Assembly: GCA_007570785.1 (NCBI GenBank)
Contig: ML664159.1
Location: 3,265,951-3,329,950, forward strand
Origin: Antilocapra americana
Taxonomy: Eukaryota; Chordata; Mammalia; Artiodactyla; Antilocapridae
Reading direction: 5' to 3'
DNA: 64,000 nucleotides
Position numbers and translations under genes: made by a program. Below, piece after piece: positions 36,400 through 47,036 of the stretch; position 1 is the first letter of the stretch; each line of letters opens with the position of its first letter. The notes below the pieces were generated by a model that made no database searches, was not told the origin of the DNA, and was given only the letters and a program-made list of their open reading frames with translations.

Positions 36400-36718
36400 G
36401 CATTTTATTTTTTTAATTTTTTAATTTTATTTTTTAAAAATTTTCTTTACTGTATTGTGCTGGTTTTGCCATACATTGACATGAATCCGCCATGGGTATA
36501 CATATGCTCCCCCTCCAGAACTCTCCTCCCTCCTCCCTCCCGACTCCCTCCCCCTGGGTCATCCCGGTGCATCAGCCCCAAGCATCAAACCTGGGCTGGC
36601 GATTGATTTCACATATGATAATTAACATGTTTCAATGCCATTCTCCCATATCATCCCACCCTTGCCCTCTTCCACAGAGTCCACGAGACTGTTCTATACA
36701 TCTGCGTTTCTTTTTAAA
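36400..36718 (-). mobile_element. Ruminant L1 3' end, 5'-truncated
   Basis: Antisense of the 3' UTR seen at 14230-14555: 'gtgctggttttgccatacat', 'aacctgggctggcgattgat', 'gagtccacgagactgttct'. It inserted at the end of the older L1. I could not find a clear target-site duplication. Confidence 0.9.
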
Positions 36719-37649
36719 TATCTTATAATTTTACTTGTTAGTAGTACCTTAATAAAGCTGGCAGGGGGTGGGAGGGAGTGGAGAATAATGAAGAACTAAG
36801 GCCTGCATTTTAAAAGAAAATGAGAGTCCCATGACCTGCAGATGACAGTTCTATGGGGAGTATACTTACAGAGCTAGCTGAAGCTAACAATGTTTCATTC
36901 ATGATGCCTCTAAATTGGCTTCTTTGAGGTTTTAATTTTTTCCTGATTCCCAGGACAATTTTTAAAATTTTTCCTGTTACTCCCTTCTTAAGAATATGTA
37001 GTCTCATGAGCTTATCTTGCCATGTCCAAATCTCTCAACCACCGCTAATGATCTGAGCTCACACATCCACCCTTCCAGACTATAGTTCTTCCTGGGGCCA
37101 AGGCTCCATGCCAGTGACTCACTAACTCCACATGGACACGGGGGGCCTGGTCAGTGGCACCCTCCATCCATCCACCTGTCAGATGATGCCATGGACTATA
37201 CTGGTTTACCTCTTCTCCACAGGAGATCTTCACTCATCTATTCACTATATGCATTTGTCAGCATATTACAGACTTATGTGTCTGGTTGAATGAGTAGATT
37301 CTATTAGTTAGCTTTAATCAAGTTAACTCTCACAATTGACTTAAATAGGTTCTTTCAAAGAAACTGATGATGAAAGGCAATATGAATAACTTAGGTATGA
37401 ATGAATAAGAAAATGGCTTAGCTGACAGGTCTCCTATACCTAGGAGAGCTCATCAGGCATATTATGGGCTGACAAGTTTTAATCCAACATGACTGGAAGA
37501 GAGCCATAAAAATTCAAAATTATCTAGAAGGTTATTTGAAATGTAGATTTGTACCCAACATAAATAATGATATACTATTAATAATTTAAAATATGCTTAT
37601 TTCATCTTTAACTGCTCTTTTAAAATCTTATCTTTTTACTTTTTAAGAA

Positions 37650-37790
37650 ATTAATTAATTTTTTTAACTGAAGGATAATTGCTTTATAGGACTTTGCTGT
37701 TTTCTGTCAAACAGCAACATGAATCAGCCATAGGTATACATATGTCCCTCCCATCTCCCTCCCCATCCCATCCCTTATGTATTTAAATGG
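37650..37790 (-). repeat. L1 3' end fragment
   Basis: 'actgaaggataattgcttta' and 'aatcagccataggtatacat' match an older ruminant L1 3' UTR, antisense. Confidence 0.7.
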
Positions 37791-38056
37791 TACTTTATAA
37801 TGGTAGTATAATAGAATATGTGTATAATTACAAACAAATATATGCCAGAGATTGATGCTCAAGATCCCTTTAAGTGATAGGTGTACAGGTCTAAATTAAC
37901 TCTTCCAGCTAAGGATTTCCCTGTCTCTTTTGTTATAGCATTTTGAGCCTTCATTTCTTTCAAGCTGTAACTCCTGTCTCCTTCATGAAGCCATCCCCAG
38001 TGACCTCTTCTGTCTGAATTTTCATTGTATTAGAAATTCTTTTTAAAAATCCTAAT

Positions 38057-38251
38057 GGGCTTCCCTGATAGCTCAGTTGGTAAAGAATCCGCCTGCAATG
38101 CGGGAGACCTGGGTTCGATCCCCTGGGTTGGGGAGATCCCCTGGAGAAGGCAAAGGCTACCTACTCCAGTATTCTGGCCTAGAGAATTCCATGGGCTGTA
38201 TAGTCCATGGGGTTGCAAAGAGCCAGACAGGACTGAGCAACTTTCACTTTA
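38057..38251 (+). mobile_element. Bov-tA SINE
   Basis: A well-preserved sense copy with intact A- and B-box-like motifs (tagctcagttggtaaagaa, gggttcgatcccctggg). Confidence 0.95.
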
Positions 38252-38407
38252 ATACTTGATTGCCTTTGATATTTTTGTTTACTTATGATTTTTTTTCCCA
38301 TTAGCACATCAGTACTGCAAGTCTATAATATGCCTGTGCTAGACTTCAGTTTGTCCAAGCCTTGTGCTCTGTCAACAGGCACAGATTTAATTCTTACCAT
38401 TACCCTA

Positions 38408-38573
38408 GGACACGACTGAAGTGACTTTGCATGCATGCATGCATGGGAGAAGGAAATGGCAGCCCACTCCAGTGTTCTTGCCTGGAGAATCCCAGAAACA
38501 GGGGAGCCTGGTGGGCTGCCATCTATGGGGCTGCACAGAGTCGGACACGACTGAAGCGACTTAGCAGCAGCAT
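38408..38573 (+). mobile_element. Bov-A type SINE with internal CATG repeat
   Basis: Two monomer pieces joined by a (GCAT)n run, ending 'gacttagcagcagcat'. Imperfect 12-bp flanks: cattaccctagg (38397-38408) and cattatcctagg (38574-38585). Confidence 0.85.
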
Positions 38574-38585
38574 CATTATCCTAGG

Positions 38586-38795
38586 TCATGCGAGTGGTAA
38601 AGAACCCGCCTGTCAATGCAGGAGACCTAAGAGACGTGGGTTCAATTCCTGGGTCAGGAAGATCCCCTGGAGGAGGGCGTGGCAACCCCACTCCAGTATT
38701 CTTGCCTGGAGAATCTCACGGACAGAGGAGCCTGGCTGGCTACAGTCCCTGGGGTGGCAAAGAGTCGGAAGCGACTGAGCATGCATGCAGACATG
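38586..38795 (+). mobile_element. Bov-tA SINE, 5'-shortened
   Basis: Starts within the tRNA head at 'gagtggtaaagaacccgcct' and ends 'gaagcgactgagcatgcatg'; in tandem with the preceding SINE. Confidence 0.88.
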
Positions 38796-39013
38796 AGGTG
38801 GCAAAGGTGAACGAGAAGCAGTCTCTGCCTTTAAGGGACGGGCAATCCCCCCTTCCATGTATTATTCCCTAATGGTTAAATGTCTCCTAAAGATGCCACT
38901 TCTCATACATCAATCAACCTGGCACAGAACTGAGCCTGTAGCATCTACTCTCTGTGTATGTCTCAATTCACTGATTTAAGTAAACCTTGTATGCCAAGAC
39001 ATGTATGTGTGTG

Positions 39014-39221
39014 TGTGTTAGTCTCTCAGTCGTGTTTGACTCTTTGCGACCCCATGGACTGTAGCCAACCAGGCTCCTCTGTCCATGGAATTCTCCAGTC
39101 AAGAATATTGGAGTGGACAGACATTCTCTTCTCCCGGGGATCTTCCTGATCCAGGGACTGAACCCAGGTCTCCTGCATTGCAGGCAGATTCTTTACTGTC
39201 TGAGCCACCAGGGAAGCTCTA
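39014..39221 (-). mobile_element. Bov-tA SINE
   Basis: Antisense unit with a short GT run at its tail (about 39005-39019) and terminal 'ccaccagggaagctct'. Confidence 0.93.
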
Positions 39222-39440
39222 AATGCCACAATATGACTTTGCAAATAAAGTATGTGTTTGCAAAGACATTCTGTGCTTTACAAGAAATACTTAGTACAGA
39301 ACAGATTTCAGTAGTGAATATCCCTAATTTTTAGTACTTAACTTGGTTTCCAAAGATTCCGTGTATAATGGCATTGGAACACATCTCTTGGGGAAGGATG
39401 TACTTGCCAATCAACTCCTTAATAACTGTTTGTTAAGAAC

Positions 39441-39779
39441 CTCTGTTAGCCACCCACAGACTGTGGCTCCCCAGGCTGCTCTGTCTATGGCTTTCCCAGT
39501 CAAGAATACTGGAGTGGGTTGCCATTCCCTTCTCCAGGGGATCTTCCCAACCCAGGGACTGAACCCAGTTCTCCTGCACTGAAGACAGATTCTTTTTTTT
39601 TTTTTTTTAATATTTATTTATTTTGCTGCTCTGGGTCTTAGTTGTGGCATGTGTGATCTAGTTCCCTGACCGGGGATCAAACCCAGGCCCCCTGCATTGG
39701 GAGTGCACAGCCTTATTCACTGGACCACCAGGAAGTCCTACAGACAGATTCTTTACTGTCTGAGCCACCAGGGAAGCCC
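39441..39779 (-). mobile_element. Bov-tA SINE split by a CHR SINE (39596-39741)
   Basis: The outer antisense Bov-tA runs from 'cagactgtggctccccaggc' and resumes as 'actgtctgagccaccaggga'. The inner antisense CHR SINE starts with a T run and ends 'accaggaagtccta'. Exact 13-bp copies of agacagattcttt at 39583-39595 and 39742-39754 bound the inner element. Confidence 0.93.
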
Positions 39780-40099
39780 TAGGGCACAGTGCTCTGTGGG
39801 ACTGAGACACACTTCTGTGAGCTGGATAGCTAACTGAAGAGATATTTATTCATTGAAGGATAACAATATTAGATGAATGAAAAATAAACACCACTGGAAC
39901 AAGTTCCTGATAGCCTGTTTTATACTTTGGTTCATGAAAGTGCTAGGTAACAGAAGGGGAACTTCAGTACTCTTTTTGAGTCTAATAGTTTTTTCAACAT
40001 AGATGCTTTCATTCATGCAAGGGTTCTGTGTGTGAATTCACAGTGTGTGATTCATCACAGCGATGTTTTCCCTTCCTCATTTAAAGGCAAAAGTGGATG

Positions 40100-40250
40100 T
40101 TGGGGTCCATACCATGTGCCAGACACTGTTTTAGAAACTAGGAATACAGCCCTGAAGAAAAAATAGTAAAAAACCTTTGCCACAATAATGAGGCAGATAA
40201 TAAACAAAATACATGTGTAAAATACAGTGTGTGTTGGATGCAGAAATGTG
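40100..40250 (-). repeat. L2 LINE 3' region
   Basis: 'accatgtgccagacactgtt' and 'ggaatacagccctgaagaa' are antisense L2. Confidence 0.65.
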
Positions 40251-41043
40251 CCTCAAAGGAAAAAAGAACAGAATAGGGAGACCCAGGGAGGGGAGTTAAT
40301 GTCAAACAGTAGGGTCAGGTCAGATTTCACAGAGAATATGATGTGTGAATTCTACAGGTTTTAGGATCTAAACACAACATTCTCAATAGCCACAGAAAAA
40401 AATTACAGTAAAACATATCTTGATTGACCCAGGGAGGTCAGGGGAGATAAGAACTGGGACACAGGAGACGTGACACTTTACAATGGAAAGTGCAATTTCA
40501 AATTTCAGGTAATATCCTCCACTTCAGCTTCAGGTTCTTCTTCAGCAACTTTTAAAAAGTCAGCCTACAAACATTTTGCTTGCTTATCTAAGAGATGTCC
40601 GAGACCTTTTTTGAAAGCACATGTCTTCCTTGAGGTGAGGATGGCCGAAATCAACACAATTCTGGATAACTTTCTGGCAGGCAAACTGAGCTGAAGGGAA
40701 AATTAATCACAGCGCAGGAACAAGAAAAGTTATAACTGCTCTGGAACTCACACGTGAAACCAAGCCAACCTCACGTCGTTTGTTCTGAAACCTTGGAGCA
40801 CATCCACGAACCTCACAGGGGCAACAGATGTGACTTTGGATTAGAAAGTGTGAGGTTAGGGTAAGAAGCGGGTTAGGGGATTCTGATTTCTTTCTTGGCG
40901 CCCACTATATTTCGTCTCTGGGGGCCAGTGACTGCATTTTTCTGCTTTCAGTCATCCCGCCAGGGGGACAGGGTCAACAGCACCTGTATGCTTTAATGGC
41001 AGGCCTGACCTCATCCCTTCTGACATAAACTGATTATTTAATA

Positions 41044-41250
41044 TTAAAATAATAATAGCTGACCCACAGAGAGCACTTAATCTAACCACCAAACGTATTC
41101 TATATGCTTTTTTAGGTATTTATTCATGTAATCCTTCCAACAACACTGTGACGTAAGTATTGCAGTTGCTTCCATTTTATAAGAAGGAAACTGAGGCACA
41201 GATGGAGGACTAACTCAGTCCAGGTCACACTGCCCCCCGGGTCTCTAAAG
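41044..41250 (-). repeat. MIR SINE
   Basis: Antisense: 'aatccttccaacaacactgt', 'ggaaactgaggcacagatgg', 'ccaggtcacac'. Confidence 0.8.
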
Positions 41251-41347
41251 CTGTGTCGTTACTGGCTATGCCTCCGCCCCTCCCACCTCAAACCCCAAAC
41301 TCCCCACTTCTTTTTCCTATATCTTATATATGTGATCCTTTTCACTT

Positions 41348-41569
41348 TGGACTCCCCTGATGACTCAGAGGATAAACCATCTGCCTACAATGCGGGAGAC
41401 CTGGGTTCAACCCCTGGTTTGGGAAGATCTCCTGGAGAAGGAAATGGCAATCCACTCCAGTATTCTTGCTTGGAAAAACCCTACGGATGGAGGAACCTGA
41501 TAGGCTAGAGTCCATGGGGTCACAAAGAGTCGGACATGACTGAGCGACTTCACTTTCACTTTTCACTTT
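41348..41569 (+). mobile_element. Bov-tA SINE
   Basis: Full sense unit ending 'gcgacttcactttcactttt'. Confidence 0.93.
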
Positions 41570-41767
41570 ATATTGATTTAGGAGTATAAATATCAAAAAT
41601 ATCCTATAAATACAGATTGGAACAGCAAGTCTTAAGCTTTTTGGTCTTGGGAGCTTTTTACTATTTTAAAAATTACAGAAGACACCAAAGATTTTTTGTT
41701 TATCTGAGTTGTATCTATTGATATTTACCATCTATTTGGTTAAATACAAGAAATTTCAAAAAATGCC

Positions 41768-41930
41768 TGGAGAGGTTTTTGACTGTTACCTTGGGGGATG
41801 GGAGAGGATGAGTTGGTAGTGTCTCCTGGGCAGAGGCTGGAGATGGTGCTAAACAACCCTCAGTGCACAGGACAGCCCCCTCGAAACCAACAGTTATCTG
41901 GCTCAAAATACCAATAGTGCCAACCTGAGC
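41768..41930 (+). mobile_element. MER5A DNA transposon, diverged
   Basis: 'cctcagtgcacaggacagcc' and 'aaaataccaatagtgcc' are the 3' half of MER5A. Confidence 0.7.
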
Positions 41931-42195
41931 TAAATGAAACTGGCTTTTTGTTTGTTTGGTTTCTTCCCTACAAACATGATGTGGTGAAGAAGACAATGAA
42001 GAGTACCCTTGGTCCCACTGTCTTGATTTGTACTAAGGCACTGGCAGCTTTACCCATTGTTGTTTTTTGTCCTTTCAGTATAAATGTCAACCCAGTGAAA
42101 AGGTCAATGATGTGTGAGTATTAGTGTGAAAAGAGCTTTGACCTCTAAGATCCCCTGAAGGGGTTTCAGAGATCCATGGATTGCACTGAGAATTG

Positions 42196-42362
42196 ATGAA
42201 CTAGAATCCAGGGTCAGCAAACTTTCTGTAAAGAACCAGATAGCAAATATTTTTGGCTTTATGAGACATGTGGTATCCGTTATGGGAAAACAGCTACAGA
42301 CAATAGTAAATGAATAGGTGTGGCTGGATCTGACTCACAGACAGTGATTTGCTGACCCCTGA
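42196..42362 (+). mobile_element. hAT-Charlie type nonautonomous DNA transposon
   Basis: It has inverted ends 'ggtcagcaaactttctgta' and 'gatttgctgacccct', with 'aaagaaccagatagcaaata' inside. The subfamily cannot be named with confidence. Confidence 0.65.
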
Positions 42363-42496
42363 ACTAGATTATATGCTTGCAAAATTGCCTTGGCCATACC
42401 ATTCATTTTTTGTGTGTTATTCATTTTGTTTGTAAAATACTGTTACTACTATCTCATAAAAACTCTCTGTTACTTTTTGTATGCATGCATGCATAG

Positions 42497-42703
42497 GTGC
42501 TCAGTCACTCAGTCATGTCTGACTCTTAACAACCCTATGGACTGTAGCCCATCAGGCTCCTCTGTCCATGAGATTCTCCAGGCAAGAGGTACTGGAGTGG
42601 GTTGCCATTTCCTTCTCCAGGGGATCTTCCGGACCCAGGGTTTGAACTTGCATCTCCTGGATTGGCAGGCAGATTCTTTACACTGAGCCACCTGGGAAGC
42701 CCT
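42497..42703 (-). mobile_element. Bov-tA SINE
   Basis: Antisense unit with a (GCAT)n tail region just before it and terminal 'ccacctgggaagccc'. Confidence 0.93.
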
Positions 42704-42774
42704 TTTGTTAGGATAACAGAATGTGAATCAGTATGAGGCCAAAAATGAAAACATGGGAGTCTGGTTATGATGAT

Positions 42775-42930
42775 GATAGCTCCACTCTATTAAGCATCCA
42801 CTATGTGCCAGGTACTTGGCATTTGCTTCCCCACCTAACCCTCATGACAACATTGCAAAATGGTAACAGGATGAAGATACTGGTAAGAGTGCCAATCATC
42901 TAATCAAGATTACACAGGATCTGCCTGACT
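42775..42930 (-). repeat. MIR-like repeat, partial
   Basis: 'catccactatgtgccaggta' and 'ctcatgacaacattgcaaaa' suggest antisense MIR. Confidence 0.55.
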
Positions 42931-43102
42931 TCAGAGCTTGAATATTTCCATTTTGGCTAGGCTGAAAAAGATGGCTTAGTGCAGCCCTGGATACTACCAC
43001 CTTTCTCCCTCTTCTACCCACAGCAGGCATCACCAACTGATTACAGCATTCTCTGCTGAAACTTTCTCTGCAAGACCCTTTCTCAACATCATCCTCCCTA
43101 TG

Positions 43103-43295
43103 AGAGGGTCTCAACCCTGGCTGTATGTTAGTAGAATCACCTGGGAAGTTGTTAGAACAATTTAAATCCCAATAATTCCTCTCCCCAACTCCATTTCTAT
43201 TCAATTTCATTGTAATGGATGGTGTCCAGGCATAGGAATATTTAAAACCTCTCACATAATTCTAATATAAAGCCAGGGCTGACAATCACTAGTCA
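43103..43295. mobile_element. MER20-like DNA transposon
   Basis: 'agagggtctcaaccctggct', 'gaatcacctgggaag' and the inverted far end 'cagggctgacaatcac'. Confidence 0.6.
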
Positions 43296-44021
43296 ATATA
43301 GTCTCAAATCTGTGGAAATTTGATAATTTGCTGATTTAGGAAATATGAATTTGGTCCTAAAATCCACACTTTTCTCTCTATCCTTTATCAATTCATAAGT
43401 GAGTTAAAGAAAATAATATATTTTGCAGCCTGAATGAAAATATTTTAATTCCTGGGCATCTGTCATTGCTTTTTTTATTGTGCCTTATATTGTATTTCTT
43501 CATAATTCATCTCTTAGACGTTTCCACATACCAAAGAGACACTTGCAAGGTGCATTAGGAATGTAAATCAAATGAGCTTACTGTTAATGCTTTCTCAGTG
43601 AAGCTTTGCCAGGGAAAATCCAGCTTTTGCTTAGGAACCCTCAGAAGCCTGAGTGGGGACAGCAGTGTTTAACTGCTTGGGTGTACATTCATTCCATGAA
43701 TTTCCTTCCTAAAGATGGTGCAGCTACTAGCTTCAGAGCAAGAGTTGAAGGGTTAGGATGGACACTCCCCCTCCACCTCAATTCCTTGTCTTCAAGAAAC
43801 TCGAGCAGGGGAGTCAATTCTCTCTGATTTGTCCTGGGATTTTCCTTGTTTCAATGCTGAAGGCCCCTCATACTGGGAAATCCTTCAATCAAGGGCAAAT
43901 TGGGACAGCTGGGCACCCCACTCTGGAGTGAGAAGGTGTGAAATTATTTCAGTTCAGAGAACGCTGCTAGACAGCCTCATGCTGCTGGTGAATGTGATGC
44001 TATATCACTGTCTGGATGTGT

Positions 44022-44066
44022 GTACATGTGTGTGTATGTTGTGTGAATGTGTGTGTTTGTGCACAC
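44022..44066. repeat. GT-rich simple repeat
   Basis: Imperfect TG/GTGT tract with interruptions. Confidence 0.7.
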
Positions 44067-44479
44067 AGAGTCGACTATTATTCATAGTAGCTGTGTTCTA
44101 TAAAGCCACGTTGGACGCTGGCTTAACAAACATGGAGGTACTGCTTCTAAAGGAAATACAGGAGTAGGTTCCCAAAAGCCTCCAGCCGCATATTTTCATC
44201 AACTGATCCATACATAACCTTGTTTTATGTGCATTTCTATTTAAAGATTTCTTAAGTGATACAGATCATTAATTCATTAAAATTGAGCTCAGCCAAGAGC
44301 GCTGCAATTCATGGCCAAAGGCAGCCTATGTAATTTTTACCCATGAGGTGCATCACAGCTATCTCGTACTTGGGAACACCAGAGAGCACTTCAGCACTCA
44401 ACTTGGGACATTTTAAACATGAAATCACCAACAAAGAGAACAAAGATGAGAAAAACACGGCACTAAATAGATCATCCTC

Positions 44480-44890
44480 CTTTGTAACTAGGGGCGGGTA
44501 TATGACTTTATCCTGGGCATTTGGACTTGAGGTGAAATTTTCTGGGATGGGAAATTGATAGAAAAGGTTTTCTTCAGAAATAAGAATAGACACATGGAGG
44601 GACACATGCCTTTTCTTTAACCAGATGTTGCTGGATCTACAATATATGCTGCCGGATCTGTGGCAGCCATCCTGCAAGCCAAAGGAGACATGATGACAGG
44701 CCATGTTATTATCCCAAGGAGGTGGACAGAAAGAGCCTTATCATCCAGGGTTCCTGATGACCTTGTGGAACTTTTGGAGGGACCCTGGGCCCATCAAATC
44801 TTGCAGACTTCTTAAATGAGATAATAAATATTCTTATTAATGAAGCTGGCTTTAGTTTGATATGCTATTACCAAACTCATCTTAGCTGAC
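44480..44890 (+). repeat. Old interspersed repeat, family uncertain
   Basis: The order 'gtaactaggggcgggtatat', 'tgatgaccttgtggaac' and 'ttgcagacttcttaaatgag' recalls an ancient mammalian LTR-type repeat. A related copy may lie at 59320-59660. Confidence 0.35.
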
Positions 44891-45959
44891 ACAAATTCTT
44901 CAAGACTTTGGTAGGAGGAATAATGAAATAATACCTAAGAAGGAAGGACCGGGCACAGAGCAAATGATTTTTTTTTTTTAATGGCAGCAATCAATTGTTA
45001 TTATAAGTAGCATTTTGAATAAGATGTGACAATACTGGAAATATCAATGAATTAAAAAATAAGCCATTCAGTAGAGGCCTAGTGTTTTATTATAAATATT
45101 ATTGTTTTCAATGCTAGGCATACTATTAGCACAGAGTAAATGTTTAATATTAATAGGTTTTTTTTACATTATGGAATGCATGCTGTATATGAAAGAACAG
45201 ATATAAGCATATTTAAGTAATGAAACAGAACATTGGCAATACCATTGAAGGCACCAGTGTGCCCCTCCCTTGTGCTTCTTTCTTCTGGTCTCTGACTACC
45301 TCCTTTGCAGAGAAACCGATATCAGGTTTTAAAAGTCAGTTTTAATCAGTGGGAGTCCACCTTGGAACATAAAAATTTTACGTACTGGTGGTGCCTGAAT
45401 CCTGGTCCTATTTTACTGGAAGTCTTTTAGGCTCTCCTATTCTGTGGTCTGTTCAAAGTTTTGGATACTAACCTTTATAATAAAATTTTAAAGATTCTAT
45501 TGATGGATGAGTTTATAGTCCCTCTTTTTAGAAATTCCAGATGACTAAGTCCAGGTCATTACAGACCTGTTTCTGCTGGAGTCAGCTGGTCTGTCTGTGC
45601 AATCTGCGAAGCTTCTCCATGCCAGTCCCTGCTCAGGGCCTCCCTGAATCACACCCACCTGAAGATTTGTAGCTCTCCCCGAGACACTTTCTAGCATCAG
45701 CCCAAACTGTTCCACTGCCTCAAAATTTCCCCTTGAAACAAGGAGCAGTTAAGTGTTTGGCTTTCTAGGGGCTTCCTTTACTGCTTGGAAAGTAGAATTG
45801 GTAAGACACTAGCAGGGCAAACAAAGAGTCCGGACTGTTCTAATTGTCAATACATGTGAGAGATGTCTAGGGATATGTATTTCCAGAGGAGGTCCCACCC
45901 TGGGAGAACAGAAAAGGTGGCAGTCCATGGAAAGCCCTCCCAACAGAGCAGGCACAGGG

Positions 45960-46195
45960 GTTGGCGTGGTGGTCATAGAGAGGGTCAGAAGCTCTTTCCT
46001 GTGTTCGAATCCTGGCAGTACCACCAGCCAGTCATGCCTTAGGCAGGTCACTTAACTCTCCATGGCTCACTTTATGAAACAGATTAATGTCCTCACCCCA
46101 TAGAGAGGTTGTAAGGATTCAGTGAGTTAACAACAAAGCATTCGCAACAATGCCTGGCACAGAAAAGTGCTAAATAAATGTCAGCTATTATTGTC
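45960..46195 (+). repeat. MIR SINE, near full length
   Basis: 'tgtgttcgaatcctggcagt', 'caggtcacttaactctcca', 'gttgtaaggattcagtgag' and 'caatgcctggcacagaaaag' follow MIR from end to end. Confidence 0.85.
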
Positions 46196-46477
46196 TCAGT
46201 GTTGAAAATCTTAAATGTAAATGCAGATGTAGCTACATTATCACCAAAACTAAAACAAGCTGTCTCAAAAGCCACATATCCCCTTAATTTTTCCAGTTAA
46301 CTTATTTTGTGATTTGATAAAGGTTTGGAAGTTCTAAAAATGTCCCAAACCTCAATACCAGCTCAGTAAGCAAATATAGGCCACTGTTTAGTAACCTGTG
46401 AAAAAGTTTACCTAGAAATAAAATTTGTTCAACATTTTACCAAGATAGCCTAGATCTCTTTAAAAATGTTACATGAG

Positions 46478-47036
46478 GGCTTTCCTGGTGGCTCGATGGT
46501 AAAGAATCCACCTGCCAATTCAGGAGATGTGGATTCCATCCCAGATCTAGGAAGATCCCACATACTCAGGACCACTAAGCCCCTGCACCACAGCTACTGA
46601 GCCTGTGCTCTAGAGCTCCAGGAGCCACAACCTCTTTTTTTTTTTTTTTTATTAGTTTTGCCATACAATGACATGATATCACCATGGGTTTACATATGCT
46701 CCCCCTCCAGAACCCCCCTCCCTCCTCCCTCCCCCCAGGAAATCTCGTTGCACCAGCCCCGGGCATCAATCCTGGGCTGGCGATTGATTAGACATATGAT
46801 AATTAACATGTTTCAATGCCATTCTCCCATATCATCCCACCCTTTCCCTCATCCACAGAGTCCACGAGTCTATTCTATACATCTGCACAACCTCTTAAGC
46901 TCGAGCACCCAAGAGAAGCCACCGTAATGAGAAGCCCAAGCACACCAACTACATAGTAGCCCCAACTCGTAGCAACTGCAGGAAAGCCTGAACAGCTATG
47001 AAGACCCAGCATTGTCAATAAATAAATAAATAAATA
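46478..47036 (+). mobile_element. CHR-type SINE split by an L1 (46637-46885)
   Basis: The SINE begins 'ggctttcctggtggctcg', breaks off in its body and resumes 'aagctcgagcacccaagaga', ending in (AAAT)n. The insert is an antisense, 5'-truncated ruminant L1 3' end with its T run on the left. Exact 11-bp copies of cacaacctctt (46626-46636 and 46886-46896) bound it; the minus-strand junction CTT|AAGAGG fits an L1 endonuclease site. Confidence 0.92.

Noticed and set aside
38057..38251. tRNA genes suggested by intact A- and B-box-like sequences
   Set aside because: These are the tRNA-derived heads of Bov-tA SINEs, followed by SINE bodies and tails; no cloverleaf with a 3' acceptor stem is present.
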